Assembly: GCA_907163345.1 (NCBI GenBank)
Contig: CAJQUN010000417.1
Location: 1 to 64,000, forward strand
Origin: Haberlea rhodopensis
Taxonomy: Eukaryota > Streptophyta > Magnoliopsida > Lamiales > Gesneriaceae
Reading direction: 5' to 3'
Length of the DNA: 64,000 nt
Position 1 is the stretch's first letter; each line of letters begins with the position of its first letter. This document shows, in pieces, positions 45,769 through 56,340 of the stretch. The notes beneath the pieces are model-generated. The model searched no databases. It was given only the letters and a program-made list of their open reading frames with translations, and was not told the origin of the DNA. The position numbers and the translations under genes were made by a program.

Positions 45769-45785
45769 CCACTGCTCTGATACCA
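45769..45785 (-). promoter_or_regulatory. Primer-binding site of D
   Basis: The minus strand reads TGGTATCAGAGCAGTGG, 4 nt from the 5' LTR; initiator tRNA-Met type. Confidence 0.93.
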
Positions 45786-46211
45786 CTAATGTGGGATCAT
45801 CCCACCTTAACAGTGTTCTAGAGACATAAGAAGGACTAATCATGCATTAAATGACATCTTAAGGTTCCGGTTGTTACATGAGCTAACAGGATTACAGGCC
45901 AAAATACAAAACTTCAAAATAATTCATTACATTTCCAAAAGAATGTCAACATTTAGATTTACACTACTCCTAGAGTAGATACTAATCATAACTTGAAACC
46001 TAAACATTCCTGTGTTCCTCGTAGCTCACTGCCTCAACTCGACCCTTAGTCCTTTAGTCCAAAAGTGTACCTACAGGGACAACACATCATGAGCATATAC
46101 AATCTTACTTAACATTATAAAAACATCACAATAAATGCATGAAATATTGGTTAAGTAGATATGCTGGTTATTTCATTAACTTCTTTTTGTTGTCCCTGAT
46201 TCATGTTCATG

Positions 46212-46437
46212 CATATGGGCATCTTACCCTGTGGCATCTTACCACATCATAACATTGTATGGCCTCTTACCATATGGGCATCTTACCCCGTGGCATCTGA
46301 CCACATAATAACATCTTATGGCCTCTTACCATATGGGCATCTTACCCCGTGGCATCTTACCACATAATAACATCGTATGGCCTCTTACCATATGGGCATC
46401 TTACCCCGTGGCATCTTACCACATAATAACATCGTAT
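46212..46437 (-). repeat. Constant-loop hairpin array, D 5' LTR
   Basis: Four units of about 60 bp with the TAAGATG and TAAGAGG loops, matching 21396-21608. Confidence 0.87.
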
Positions 46438-46717
46438 GGATATATATAAACATCTTATAAATATCATCATTTCATCATGTATACTCATGCAATAAAAGCA
46501 TAGTTGTAGTGTAAAGGTATGTTTTACCCTCCGATGCCCGTACGTCTCTTATGTACCTTTTCAAAAGGAGGATGAGTCAACAAACTTTATCTCCTTGATT
46601 ATGCTGGTACCTGGGATGGTTCTACAAGACCACATAATACCATATTAGATGCCTCAATATCATCTCATACCATAAACTTAACAAAATAAATCATCATTTT
46701 ATTTTCAACATTCTGCC

Positions 46718-46945
46718 TCTCTCGATCGATCGGCCCCAAGGTCTCGATCGATTGAGAAACTGTGCACAAACAGTGCCCAAACACTCTGCCTCGATCGATC
46801 GATCGAAATATTTTACCGATCTATCGAGGAGCTTCACCTATCGATCGGAAAATCCCTCGATCGATCGACGCCTGAATTTCAAACCATGCTTAAAAGCTTC
46901 TGCCTCGCTCGATCGATCGGTACAAAAATCTCGATCGATCGAGCA
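46718..46945. repeat. CGATCGATCG palindrome array, D 5' LTR
   Basis: Five positions intact and three decayed (CGATCGATTG, CGATCTATCG, CTATCGATCG), at different places from those decayed in the 3' LTR. Confidence 0.92.
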
Positions 46946-47860
46946 CTCTGAAAATCGGGATTTTTCTAGATTTTTGAAGACCTCATTTCATATCATCAAA
47001 TCTACTTCATAACACAACATACTTGCTCAAACAAACATGTTAGGAACTTCATAAAACTTCCATGTAAGTACTTAAATCAAAGGTTTAACAAAACTAAGCT
47101 AACATGCATCATAACATCATCAAAATCTTCAACCTCAACCAACCTTTACAGAAAACAGAGTATGTTCATCTTTGCCCAGATTTTCGAGCACATAGTTTCA
47201 TAACTAGAAATCTACCACATAAAACATGTAATATGCTCGAGCAAACATGCTAGCAGTTACATAATACTTCCATGTAATTACTCATAAAAAGGTTTCACCC
47301 AAACCTATACTTAGCATGCATAAAAATCATTCAACAAAACCCAAACTCAACCAATAACCCAAAAAAACAGAGTACCCACTTACCCCTCTACTTTGCTCCT
47401 CTTTTGCAAGGTTTTTTTAACACTCTTCAAGCCAAGATTTTACTTGCCTAACAGCTGCTTGTTTGGGACGAAAATGGAGGAGAGAAGGAGGAGAATTGAT
47501 TGTAATGAGAGGAGAGTGGGGGCATGGTGGTGATTGGGCATGGGTTAAGCAAGTGGGGAGCATGGTGGTGGCCAAGTGGGAAGGGGAGGTGGCCGACTTT
47601 GGGGGGTGGGGTGGTGAGGGTTGGGGTGGTCATGTGGTGTTTAATTGTGTCCCGGTATTTAGTACGATGTATTAAAATATCCTCACTCGATATTTTATAA
47701 CTTCATTTAATTAATACATCCCTTTAAAACACCCAACATGCCCCCTAAATTTTAACATCACCTCATAAATATAACCCCCAATTTAAATACACCACAACCC
47801 TTAAACATATCATAAATCATCATCATGGCACATAATCATATAACATTTCGGGGTATTACA

Positions 47861-47865
47861 AGTAC
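47861..47865. repeat. Target-site duplication of D, right copy
   Basis: AGTAC, identical to 20967-20971; this defines D as one insertion of 26,889 bp including its guests. Confidence 0.96.
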
Positions 47866-48278
47866 AGACTCTAACTTAAGGTGTTCCGGACTACGATGAG
47901 TCAAACAACTAGTGGAACATGTTTTAGTGCTTGTGCATGTGCATTATCACATGGCACTTGGAGAGCACATGTCACATTTAATTAATCTCCTAGCATGAAT
48001 TAACTTATGTTTAATACATTATTTTGGACCATTAATCTTGCAAGATAGTGATGTATTGGCACATGGATTCCACAATACATCAAATGATTAAAAATCAACC
48101 ACCAAACATTAAAAAAATTTGGCCACCTCATTTAAATCCAAGCAACTTCTCTCTCTTCCCACTCAAACCAAAATCCTCCTCCTTCTCTCTACCTATTTCG
48201 AAATTTCTAGCCTTTTTAGCTCCCAAATTCTTGTGAATTTGTGGATGCATGTTGCATAAAATTATAGATTTGCATATG
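47866..48278 (+). repeat. LTR G, second segment
   Basis: This continues LTR G after D. GTGTTCCGGACTACGATGAG parallels GTGTTCCGGGTCACAATAC in LTR I (near 52599). A pyrimidine-rich leader lies at 48145-48230. It is interrupted by solo LTR H at ATATG (48274-48278). Confidence 0.8.
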
Positions 48279-49065
48279 TGTGATATCCCCGAAACGATTA
48301 ATTGATATTTGGTGCATTAATTGTGTTTATATGATTAATTATGTTTGGTGCATTAATTGTGTTTATATGATTAATTATGATGGTAATTAATTATGTGTTG
48401 GAATTATTATGTGGAAATGCTTAGTCACGTGATAGGGTGACCCGGGATAGCATTTCAGGGTGCTTGTTGGGTATGTTGGGAATTATTGTTGGAAGCATGA
48501 TTTATTTGCCATGTGTAGCAATTAATTAGAAATCATGTGTTTAATTGATATTTTGGTGCATTTGGTTTAATGCTTTGGAAAATATCATGTTGGGGTGTTT
48601 TATACACCATGGAATTCTTTTGGTATGTATTTTAACAAACTCACTTTATACCCCAACCCCACCTCATCCACTCTTACTTTACCTTTACCAAAACAAACAC
48701 CCAAACCCTTCCTTTTCTCCTCATTTCGTTTTTGAGCTTAAGGGTGAAGAGAAGTTCTTGCAAAACTTTGATTTGTGGAGTTTGTTGGGTGATTTGAGGT
48801 CCCCAAGAGGTATGGATACCTCATGGTTAATTTTGTTGTGTTTTATTTAAGTTTGGGTTGATTTTGAAGAGTTTTAAAATGGGTTTGTGTTGGGTTGTTG
48901 TGGTTTTGGTAGTATTTTGGTTGGGTGTTTAATTTATGAGTAAATGAGGATGTTTATTGATGGTTTTGAGTGGTTTTGTATGGTTGGTGTTGGATTAATT
49001 GAGTTTGTTTGAGTTGGGGTTGAAGATGGGTGAATAGTGCCCGAAAATCGGATGCCCAAAACTCG

Positions 49066-49275
49066 GCGATCGATCGGTGCCTTCCGCGATCGATCGCGAG
49101 CAGCAGTGCTGGAGGCAGTGGACTTCAGCGATCGATCGCTAGTTTGGCGCGATCGATCGGCGAGGCCGCGATGGATCGGCGCAAACTCAGCGATCGATCG
49201 CGGATTGAATATTTTTGTTGGGCGAGGCAGAGAGGTCTCGCGATCGATCGGGGCTTTATGGCGATCGATCGCGAG
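49066..49275. repeat. CGATCGATCG palindrome array, solo LTR H
   Basis: Seven full copies and one with a C-to-G change (CGATGGATCG). Confidence 0.95.
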
Positions 49276-49644
49276 ACACCAAAAATGGTGTTTTTGGATT
49301 TTTTTGTAGGATTTTTTGGTATCGGACTATTATTGGATTCTAATATTGATTTGTGTGAATGTGTAGAACCATCCCAGGTGGCGACACAGCCAAGGCATTG
49401 AAGTCCTACCATATCCTTCATTTTGGAAAGGTACGTAGTGGACGTACGGGCACCCAACGGTACATGTATCTTATATACTCATTGTTTATGCATTGTGGAT
49501 GCGAGTATATATGTGGTATTGCATTGTGGATGCAAATACATGTTATGCATGATGTTTATAGATGCATATGATGATTATTGGTGCACATCCCATGAGTCGT
49601 GGTCATCCCTTGATGATTTTAATGCTTGCCGCTATTTGTTTGGT

Positions 49645-49800
49645 TCCGCTAAATGTGAAGCGAGGGGTGGGAGCACCGCATGTCACATTTGAGCGTGGTT
49701 ATCATATAGGGCGAGGAAAGGGTATTTGCCGCTCAATGTGAGGCGAGGGGTGGGAGTCCCGCATGTCCATTGAAGCGAGGTTATCCTATGCCGCCTATAT
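49645..49800 (+). repeat. Covarying hairpin repeats, solo LTR H
   Basis: AAATGTG (49651-49657) pairs with CACATTT (49684-49690). In the next unit CAATG (49734-49738) pairs with CATTG (49768-49772). Both enclose the same GCGAGGGGTGGGAG core. Confidence 0.82.
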
Positions 49801-50384
49801 GTAAATAAGCGAGGGGCATTAAATACATTGTGATGGACAGACTAGGGATTGGTGATCAGTATTTGGTATTGATGAGATGGTATATGTTATGACATGTTTA
49901 GACCATTAAAAATAATCTATTGATTATACTCATGAGTTATGGTACAGGGACAACCAAACGGGAAGCGTTTGAAATGCATGGGGAAAACAGGAAGTGTTTT
50001 ATTATGATTATGCATTTACGCTTTATCTTCATATTGTGTTGAATATGAATGATTATTATTGCTCATGTTTGGGGGTTGTCCTTGTAGGTACCTTTTTGGC
50101 ATGATAGAAGGGCTTGAGCGGGTTGAGGTGGTGAGCCTTGTGAAGAATTCTTTTGAGGCAGAAAGGACAGGATTATTTTGAATAGTATCTACTCTAGGAG
50201 TAGTATAAAACTATAGTTGAACACATTCATTGATTGGAATGTAATTAATCCATTTGGTAGTCCTTATTTTTGGCATGTAATGCTTAAGCTCATAGACTCA
50301 ACACGTTCTTTTACACTCTGATCTTTTATATTAGCTCTATTATGCCTTGATTCCGCACTTAAGGATTAGGGTCCTTACAATATG

Positions 50385-52240
50385 TATTGAGGAGAGGAGC
50401 AAGAACCCTCAAGCAATTTTGAAGTTGGAGGTGTTTGTGAAGGTGAAGGCTTTTCATGTTTTAATTCAGCTGGGTTTAGGTGTAAGGGTCGAAATTTGAA
50501 GTCTTGGTATGAGAATTATAGTTAAAAGTTGATGTCTTTATGAACCTGCAGAATTAGTGTTGCATGCAGAAACTTGTAACGACGTTTTGATTTAGTTAGA
50601 GCCCGATTCTGACTTTGTGAAAAGAATGAAAGTTGTAGATAATTGAATTTAATGCGTTTTTTTTTTAAAAAAAGGATGTGATGTAGAGTCCAGATGAAAA
50701 AGTTATGTTTTTATTACTAGAGGGTGCACATTCTTGACTCTGCATGCTCATGCATGTTACATGTAGATTATTCTTCGAGTTTCTGGGAAAATTATGTTTC
50801 AAATTTGGTATGAGTCTATCATGAAAGTTGTAGAATTTTTTCGATTTAAAAAAAAAAGAACTCATTTTGGACTTATTTTTGAAGAAGTTATGAATTTTAT
50901 ACCAAAAGTGTACAATCTGAGTCCTGCATATGGGTGGAAATACCCATGCAGTGTATTCTTCGGGTTCCTGAGCATTATTGGCTAGCAATTCCAGAAAATG
51001 CCTAGAAATCAGAGTTGTAATGTTTCGAGTTGGCTGTCATTTGCAATTGGAATCACTCAATTCGAGTGTGAAATGAAAAAAGTTATGGCGTTTTTACTAG
51101 AACTGCTCAAGCTAGAAAACATATTTTTAAATGTTAGATTATTGGTGTTCAATCTCCTTTTAGATGGACGAACCAGCTTGACATGTTAAAATATGAAATG
51201 TAGTCCGTTGCGTTTTTAACTTTGAGCACTGGAATCGAGTCATTTTGACATCGTATGAATTTTTAGTGATTTTCTACAAAAATGGGTCAGTTGAAAAATG
51301 GTGATTTCCCCTGTTTTTCTGCTCTTTGCCATGTTTCATAGGCTATATGAACGAATTTGGGGAAGTGTCATTTGATTAAGTCCTTAAAGAGTTATGGGTT
51401 TATTCTTGGTTGCATGTTGTTGAAATCTAGAATAGGTTTGAAACATGTACCACCATAGAGGGCGATGAGATTAATATTAGTTATGATGCCACCGTTATAA
51501 GAGAGGGAACTCATATTATTATGCCGCCAGTTTGTGGGTGATGAGCATTGTATTGAGTTGTACCGCCATTGAATGCTCTATGAGTATATACTTAGAGATA
51601 TGGATCTTCATATATATGTGGTTGTTGATCAATTGAGTTGATGAGGTAATATTGCATTGTTGTTGGCATGCAATTATATGCAGGGATTATGAGATATAAA
51701 TCAGTGTAATATTGATGACGTGAGATTTACTATCATGGACAGACATATATGTGATTGTGGTATATTAGTAAGGTGTATTGTTATAACATGTGCAAAATTG
51801 AAGAGCTAATGGTAGTAGACAGTATTCTACGCATTGTGATTACTTAGTGAATTATTATAACAGGTGCATATTGAAGAGCTAATAGTAGTAGACAATATTC
51901 TATGCATTGTGGATTACTCAGGGAGTAACTCTTTATCGTTTATAACTTTGTATTGTACAAGTTATAATTGTGTTTTGTTATTTGACTGTTTATTGGTATG
52001 CTCACCTCGTGTGGGTTTGTTTCCGTGGGGTGGTAGGGTAGCTGTCAGATAGCTCGAGGTGTTAGAGTTGCTGAGTCAGATGCTTACTAGGGTCAAGTTG
52101 AGTTAGATTACTTGTCATAGTATTCTAGTATATTACTTTCATATGCGATTGTAATATATTTCTGTTCAGTGTCCTTTCATTGGTCATATGTTTTATGATT
52201 ACAGTTGTTGGGATTATGTTTTGCGGATTGGATTTTTTTC
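50385..52240 (+). repeat. LTR G, third segment
   Basis: This resumes after H and matches LTR I in the 53200-54060 region (for example TTCTTCGGGTTCCTGA and CTACAAAAATGGGTCAG). The motif GAAAGTTGTAGA recurs. Near 51998 it has TATGCTCACCTCGTGTGGG, shared with M and E. No clear LTR end, PBS or PPT was found; the right edge is approximate. Confidence 0.7.
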
Positions 52241-52515
52241 CTGTTTTGGAATTTGGATGGTCCAAATTAAGGGGAGAATATTGTCAAAAAAATTAAAATC
52301 CTTCTATTATTGAGTATTATTTTGTAATTTGGATGGTCCAATACCTTCAAAATATCTCGAAGGTATTAACCATTCATTTATGCAGTTTAAATCTACACTA
52401 GAACCTTCCATAGAAATGACAGATAAAAAATATTCTTTATGAAAATAATAAGAATTTTAATGTACCTTTTGTGAGTTATTACTGTATCTATCATATTTAA
52501 ATATGATAGGTCTCT
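52241..52515. other. Unassigned segment, possible Copia 3' junction
   Basis: AAATTAAGGGGAGAATATTGTCA (split as AAATTAAGGGGAGAATA then TTGTCA; about 52262-52284) resembles a Copia polypurine tract followed by an LTR start. The phrase TTTGGATGGTCCAA occurs twice (about 52252 and 52337), and an 18-bp palindrome lies near 52493-52510. It is too short to assign. Confidence 0.3.
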
Positions 52516-52792
52516 TGTAAGGCCCCATTATTAATTAAATATGTTTAACCTCGAGTTAGTAAACCCGGGTGATTAAAAGCGAAGAATTCGAATTGATGTG
52601 TTCCGGGTCACAATACTTTATCTTTAACCAACTTAATATACATCAAAATTATACCAAATGATATATAATTTTCAGCCATGCACCTACATTAAAAATGATA
52701 AAGCACCATTTTGGGACACATGGACATAGTGGGATAAGAAATTATAAAAAAATCCCAATTGTGCACCTAGTACCCATCGCCCCTTTTCTCTT

Positions 52793-52800
52793 TATAAAGG
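52793..52800 (+). promoter_or_regulatory. TATA box of LTR I
   Basis: TATAAAGG follows a C/T-rich stretch in U3, with CTTTCTTCTACC downstream as a likely start area. Confidence 0.65.
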
Positions 52801-54337
52801 CATGGGGTTGTCTTTCTTCTACCATCTGATTTTACCTTCACCTCTCTCATCCCCAACAAGCCATCCCTCTCTCCTCTGCCCTCCATTGAATTCGAAAAAA
52901 AACACCTTCATTTTCCTCCATCAAAAACATGCTCAAATCTTGCATGCAAGATTGGAATTGGATAGGAATTTAGAAGAGCTTCAAGGATTTGGGAGTAATT
53001 GAAAGCTTTGGAGGTATATCATCACCTCTATGTATTTAACTCAGAATTTATACTGGTTAGGTCGATTTTTAGAGTTTTGTTATGAATAAAGAGGTGAAAC
53101 TCATGATGCCATAAGTTTCAGCAGAAACTATGGTTGCATGCAGTATATGGTTCTGTATTTTCGACTTCCTTAACATCGGAATCTGACTTTGAGCCTCAAA
53201 CAAAAGTTGTAGATACATGTGTTGTCGTCCTGTGGTTAGTATTTGAGACCATTTGGACTTGAAATGAGTGAGATATATTCATTTTACTAAGAGGCGCCAG
53301 ATTCGACTCTGCATGTGCTGAAAATGCACATGCAGTGTAGAATTCCGAACTTTTGACAAATTATACTATCGAATTGGTTCTCGGTCTTCAAATCAATGTT
53401 GTAGATCTTTCAATTTTATGCAATTTAAAAAAAGGAAGCATGCAATGTGGGTCTCCTAAGTAGGAGTTATTACAATTTTACTTTCAGTACTCAATGTCCA
53501 TGCATGTTGCACGTCGACTGTAATTCGGCATTCTGGGCAAATTTTATTCCGAATTTGGTATCGTCTTCAAATGAAAATAGTAGGTCTTTGAATAAAAAAA
53601 GAGGACTTAATTTGGACTTATTTCGAATTAGTTATGAATTTTTGAAATTAAGTACTCGATCTATGTCCTGCATGTGGGCGAAAATGCCATTCATTGTGTT
53701 CTTCGGGTTCCTGAACATTTTTGGCTAGGAATTTTGAAACTTGTCTAGAGACAAGAATTGTAGGATTTCAAGTTGTCTGTCAATTTCCACTTGAATCACT
53801 CAATTTGGGTTTGAAATGAAAACGTTATAGCACTTTTACCAACACTGCTCAAGCTGGAAAATACATTTTTAAATGTTACGGTTTTAGTGTTCAAACACCA
53901 CTTAGATGGTCGAACCAGCTTGACAACTTTATATATGAAATGTAATATTTTGAGTTTCTAAACTTTGAGCACTAGAATGAAGTCGTTTTGATGTCATATG
54001 GAATTATAGCGATGTTTCTACAAAAATGGGTCAGGCTGACAATGTAGGAAATATCGTTAAGGGTCATATTTTTAAGTTAGGTTTGATTCAATACACTATT
54101 TGCACTTAGTTTCGTTTTGGAATTTATATGACCAGGTTAATAGACTCCGGGAGGTTTCGGTAGTTTAGTATCGGTCTGAGGTACGTTGAAATGAGTTTTA
54201 TCATGATGTCTGGCAAGACGTGTAATGATGCTAATGTATGGCCTTATATGTCATTATTGATTTATATGACTTATTTGTCACTATATGTTTCTTATGTGAC
54301 TATATGACATGATGAATGCCTTGGATTACATGATATG

Positions 54338-56340
54338 TGTAAGGACCCTAGTTCCTTAAGTGCGGACTAAAGGCATAATTAGAGCTAACATACATTATCA
54401 GAGTATAAAATTCGTGTTGAGACTATGAGCCTTAAGAATTACATGCCAAGTTAAGGACTTTCAAATGGATTAATTACATTCTCTATCAAATGAATTTTAT
54501 TCACTATAGCTTTACACTATTCCTAGATTAGACACTATACAAAAATAATCCTGTCCTTCCTTATCAAAAGCGTTCTCCACAAGCTCACCGCCTCAACCCG
54601 CCTTAGCCCCTTTTATCATGCCAAAATGTACCTACAAGTACAACCCCCAAAACATGAACATATAATAATTTATATCCAACACAATATGAATATAAGGCGT
54701 AAATGCATAAACCGTAATAAAACACTTCCTGTTTTTCCCATGCATTTTAAACACTCCCTTTTTTGTTGTCCCTGTACCATAACTCATGAGTATAATCAAT
54801 AGATTATTTAATGGTTCTATACATGTCATGACATAACACCATTCCATATTCACCAATTACCAATCCCTAGTCTGTTATAACAGTGTATTTTAATGCACAT
54901 CGCTTGTCATGACAACGGCATTAATACCCCTCGCTTCGACATATTAGCGGCATTGAATAACCTCGCGCAAATGCGACATGCGGCAACACCCTCGCTTCAA
55001 CATTTCGCGGCAAATATTCTTTCCTCGCTACATATGACATCGGCAAGTATTCTATCATCGTTTCAAGTGACAGCGGCAAACATTAAAATCATCACCATTA
55101 TAACCATGACTCATGGGATGTGCACCAATAATCATCATATGCATATACAATCATCATGCATAATTCAACATGTATTTGCATCCACAATGCACAATTCCAT
55201 ATATACTCGCATCCACAATGCATAATCAATGAGTATAATAGATACATGTACCGTTGGGTGCCCCTACGTCTTCTACGTACCTTTCCAAAAGTGGGATTTG
55301 GTATGACTTTACTTCCTTGGTTGCGTCACCACCTGTGATGGTTCTACACAATCACACAACCCAATATTAGAAGCTGAATAATAGCCAAATACCAAAAATT
55401 CAACAAAAAACATCATTTCCCACATTTCAGCTGCTGGCGATCGATCGCTGTGTCGAGGCGATCGATCGCGAGCCTTACCGATCGATCGCTTTGACATGGC
55501 GATCGATCGCCAGACTTCACTGGCTCGCGGCGATCGATCGCCTGCTTCACATTCGCCACTGCTTTTCGGCGATCGATCGGTGCATTTGTAGCAATCGATC
55601 GCCACCTGCTGTGTGCGCGATTTCTCCAATTTTTTTCACCTCAAATTTCTTCCAAACCAACCCAACTCAAATACCAACACATCAACAATACAAAAACACT
55701 GAAAACCTTCAATAAACACCTTCATACAACCATAAATCCAACCCCAACCAAAATAACACCAACCCAAAATAAACCCATTTCAAACAATCAAAAACCATTT
55801 CAAAACCAAACCAAACACAATAAAAACTTCAAGGAGGGTTCCATGCCTCTTATGGACTCCAAATCCTACCAATAATCTCATAAACAAAGATTTTGTGAAG
55901 ATTTCTCCTTCCTCCTTTGGAAAGTTTCGAAAATGGGGTAAGGGTTCAGGGTTGGGAGTGAATTGGGGATTTTGTAAAGTGATGGGTAAATGTGGGGTAA
56001 TGGGTTATAAGGGTTAATTAAAATTGTACCCCAAAAATAACATGATGTATAAAATACCCCAACATAGTATTTAAAAGCATTTTACAAAAATGCACCAAAC
56101 TCCCAATAAATTCATGTTTTCCAAAATAATTGCCAACCATTACAATTAAATCATGCTAACACCCAATTTCCCAATATGCATAACATGCACCCTAAAATGC
56201 ACCCCCGGGTCACACCTACCATGTGACTAAGCATTTCAACAAGATAATTAATTCCAACACATAAATCAATTATCACCATAATTAATCATATAAAAATAAT
56301 TAATGCCCAAATTGCAATTAATTATTTCGGGGATATCACA
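54338..56340 (-). repeat. Solo LTR J (2003 bp), reverse orientation
   Basis: The minus strand runs from TGTGATATCCCCGAAATAAT to AGGGTCCTTACA, flanked by ATATG at 54333-54337 and 56341-56345. It is related to F and H. It holds the palindrome array 55437-55605, a box near 55258-55282 with one arm decayed (CTACGT/ACGTAC), and GCG/CGC repeats 54893-55085. The CTACTC dyad is decayed (near 54515). Confidence 0.94.
55437..55605. repeat. CGATCGATCG palindrome array, solo LTR J
   Basis: Six full copies and one decayed (CAATCGATCG). Confidence 0.95.

Larger units (their letters stand above)
20972..47860 (-). mobile_element. Element D: chromovirus carrying nested elements E and F
   Basis: Both LTRs, polypurine tract and PBS are present on the minus strand, flanked by the perfect TSD AGTAC (20967-20971 and 47861-47865). 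E sits in the integrase region and F in the RNase H region, each with its own TSD. Removing both leaves an element of about 8.6 kb, typical for Tekay/Del. The coding parts are frameshifted and the 3' LTR has a 315-bp deletion, so D is older than its guests. It is the same family as B. Confidence 0.95.
45790..47860 (-). repeat. 5' LTR of element D (2071 bp)
   Basis: Full-length partner of 20972-22727; contains the 315 bp missing there (47250-47564). Minus-strand order: TGTAATACCCCGAAATG; palindrome around TATTTTAATACATCG; CGATCGATCG array (46718-46945, several decayed copies); GTACAT/ACGTAC box (one base decayed, about 46538-46560); hairpins (46212-46437); CTACTC-TAG-GAGTAG. Confidence 0.95.
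48279..50379 (+). repeat. Solo LTR H (2101 bp)
   Basis: It starts TGTGATATCCCCGAAACG and ends AGGGTCCTTACA, with perfect TSD ATATG at 48274-48278 and 50380-50384 and no internal region. It is the F family by its ends and modules: CGATCGATCG array 49066-49275, GTACGT-AGTGG-ACGTAC (49431-49447), repeats 49645-49800, CTACTC-TAG-GAGTAG (50189-50203). Formed by recombination between the two LTRs of a former full element. Confidence 0.95.
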
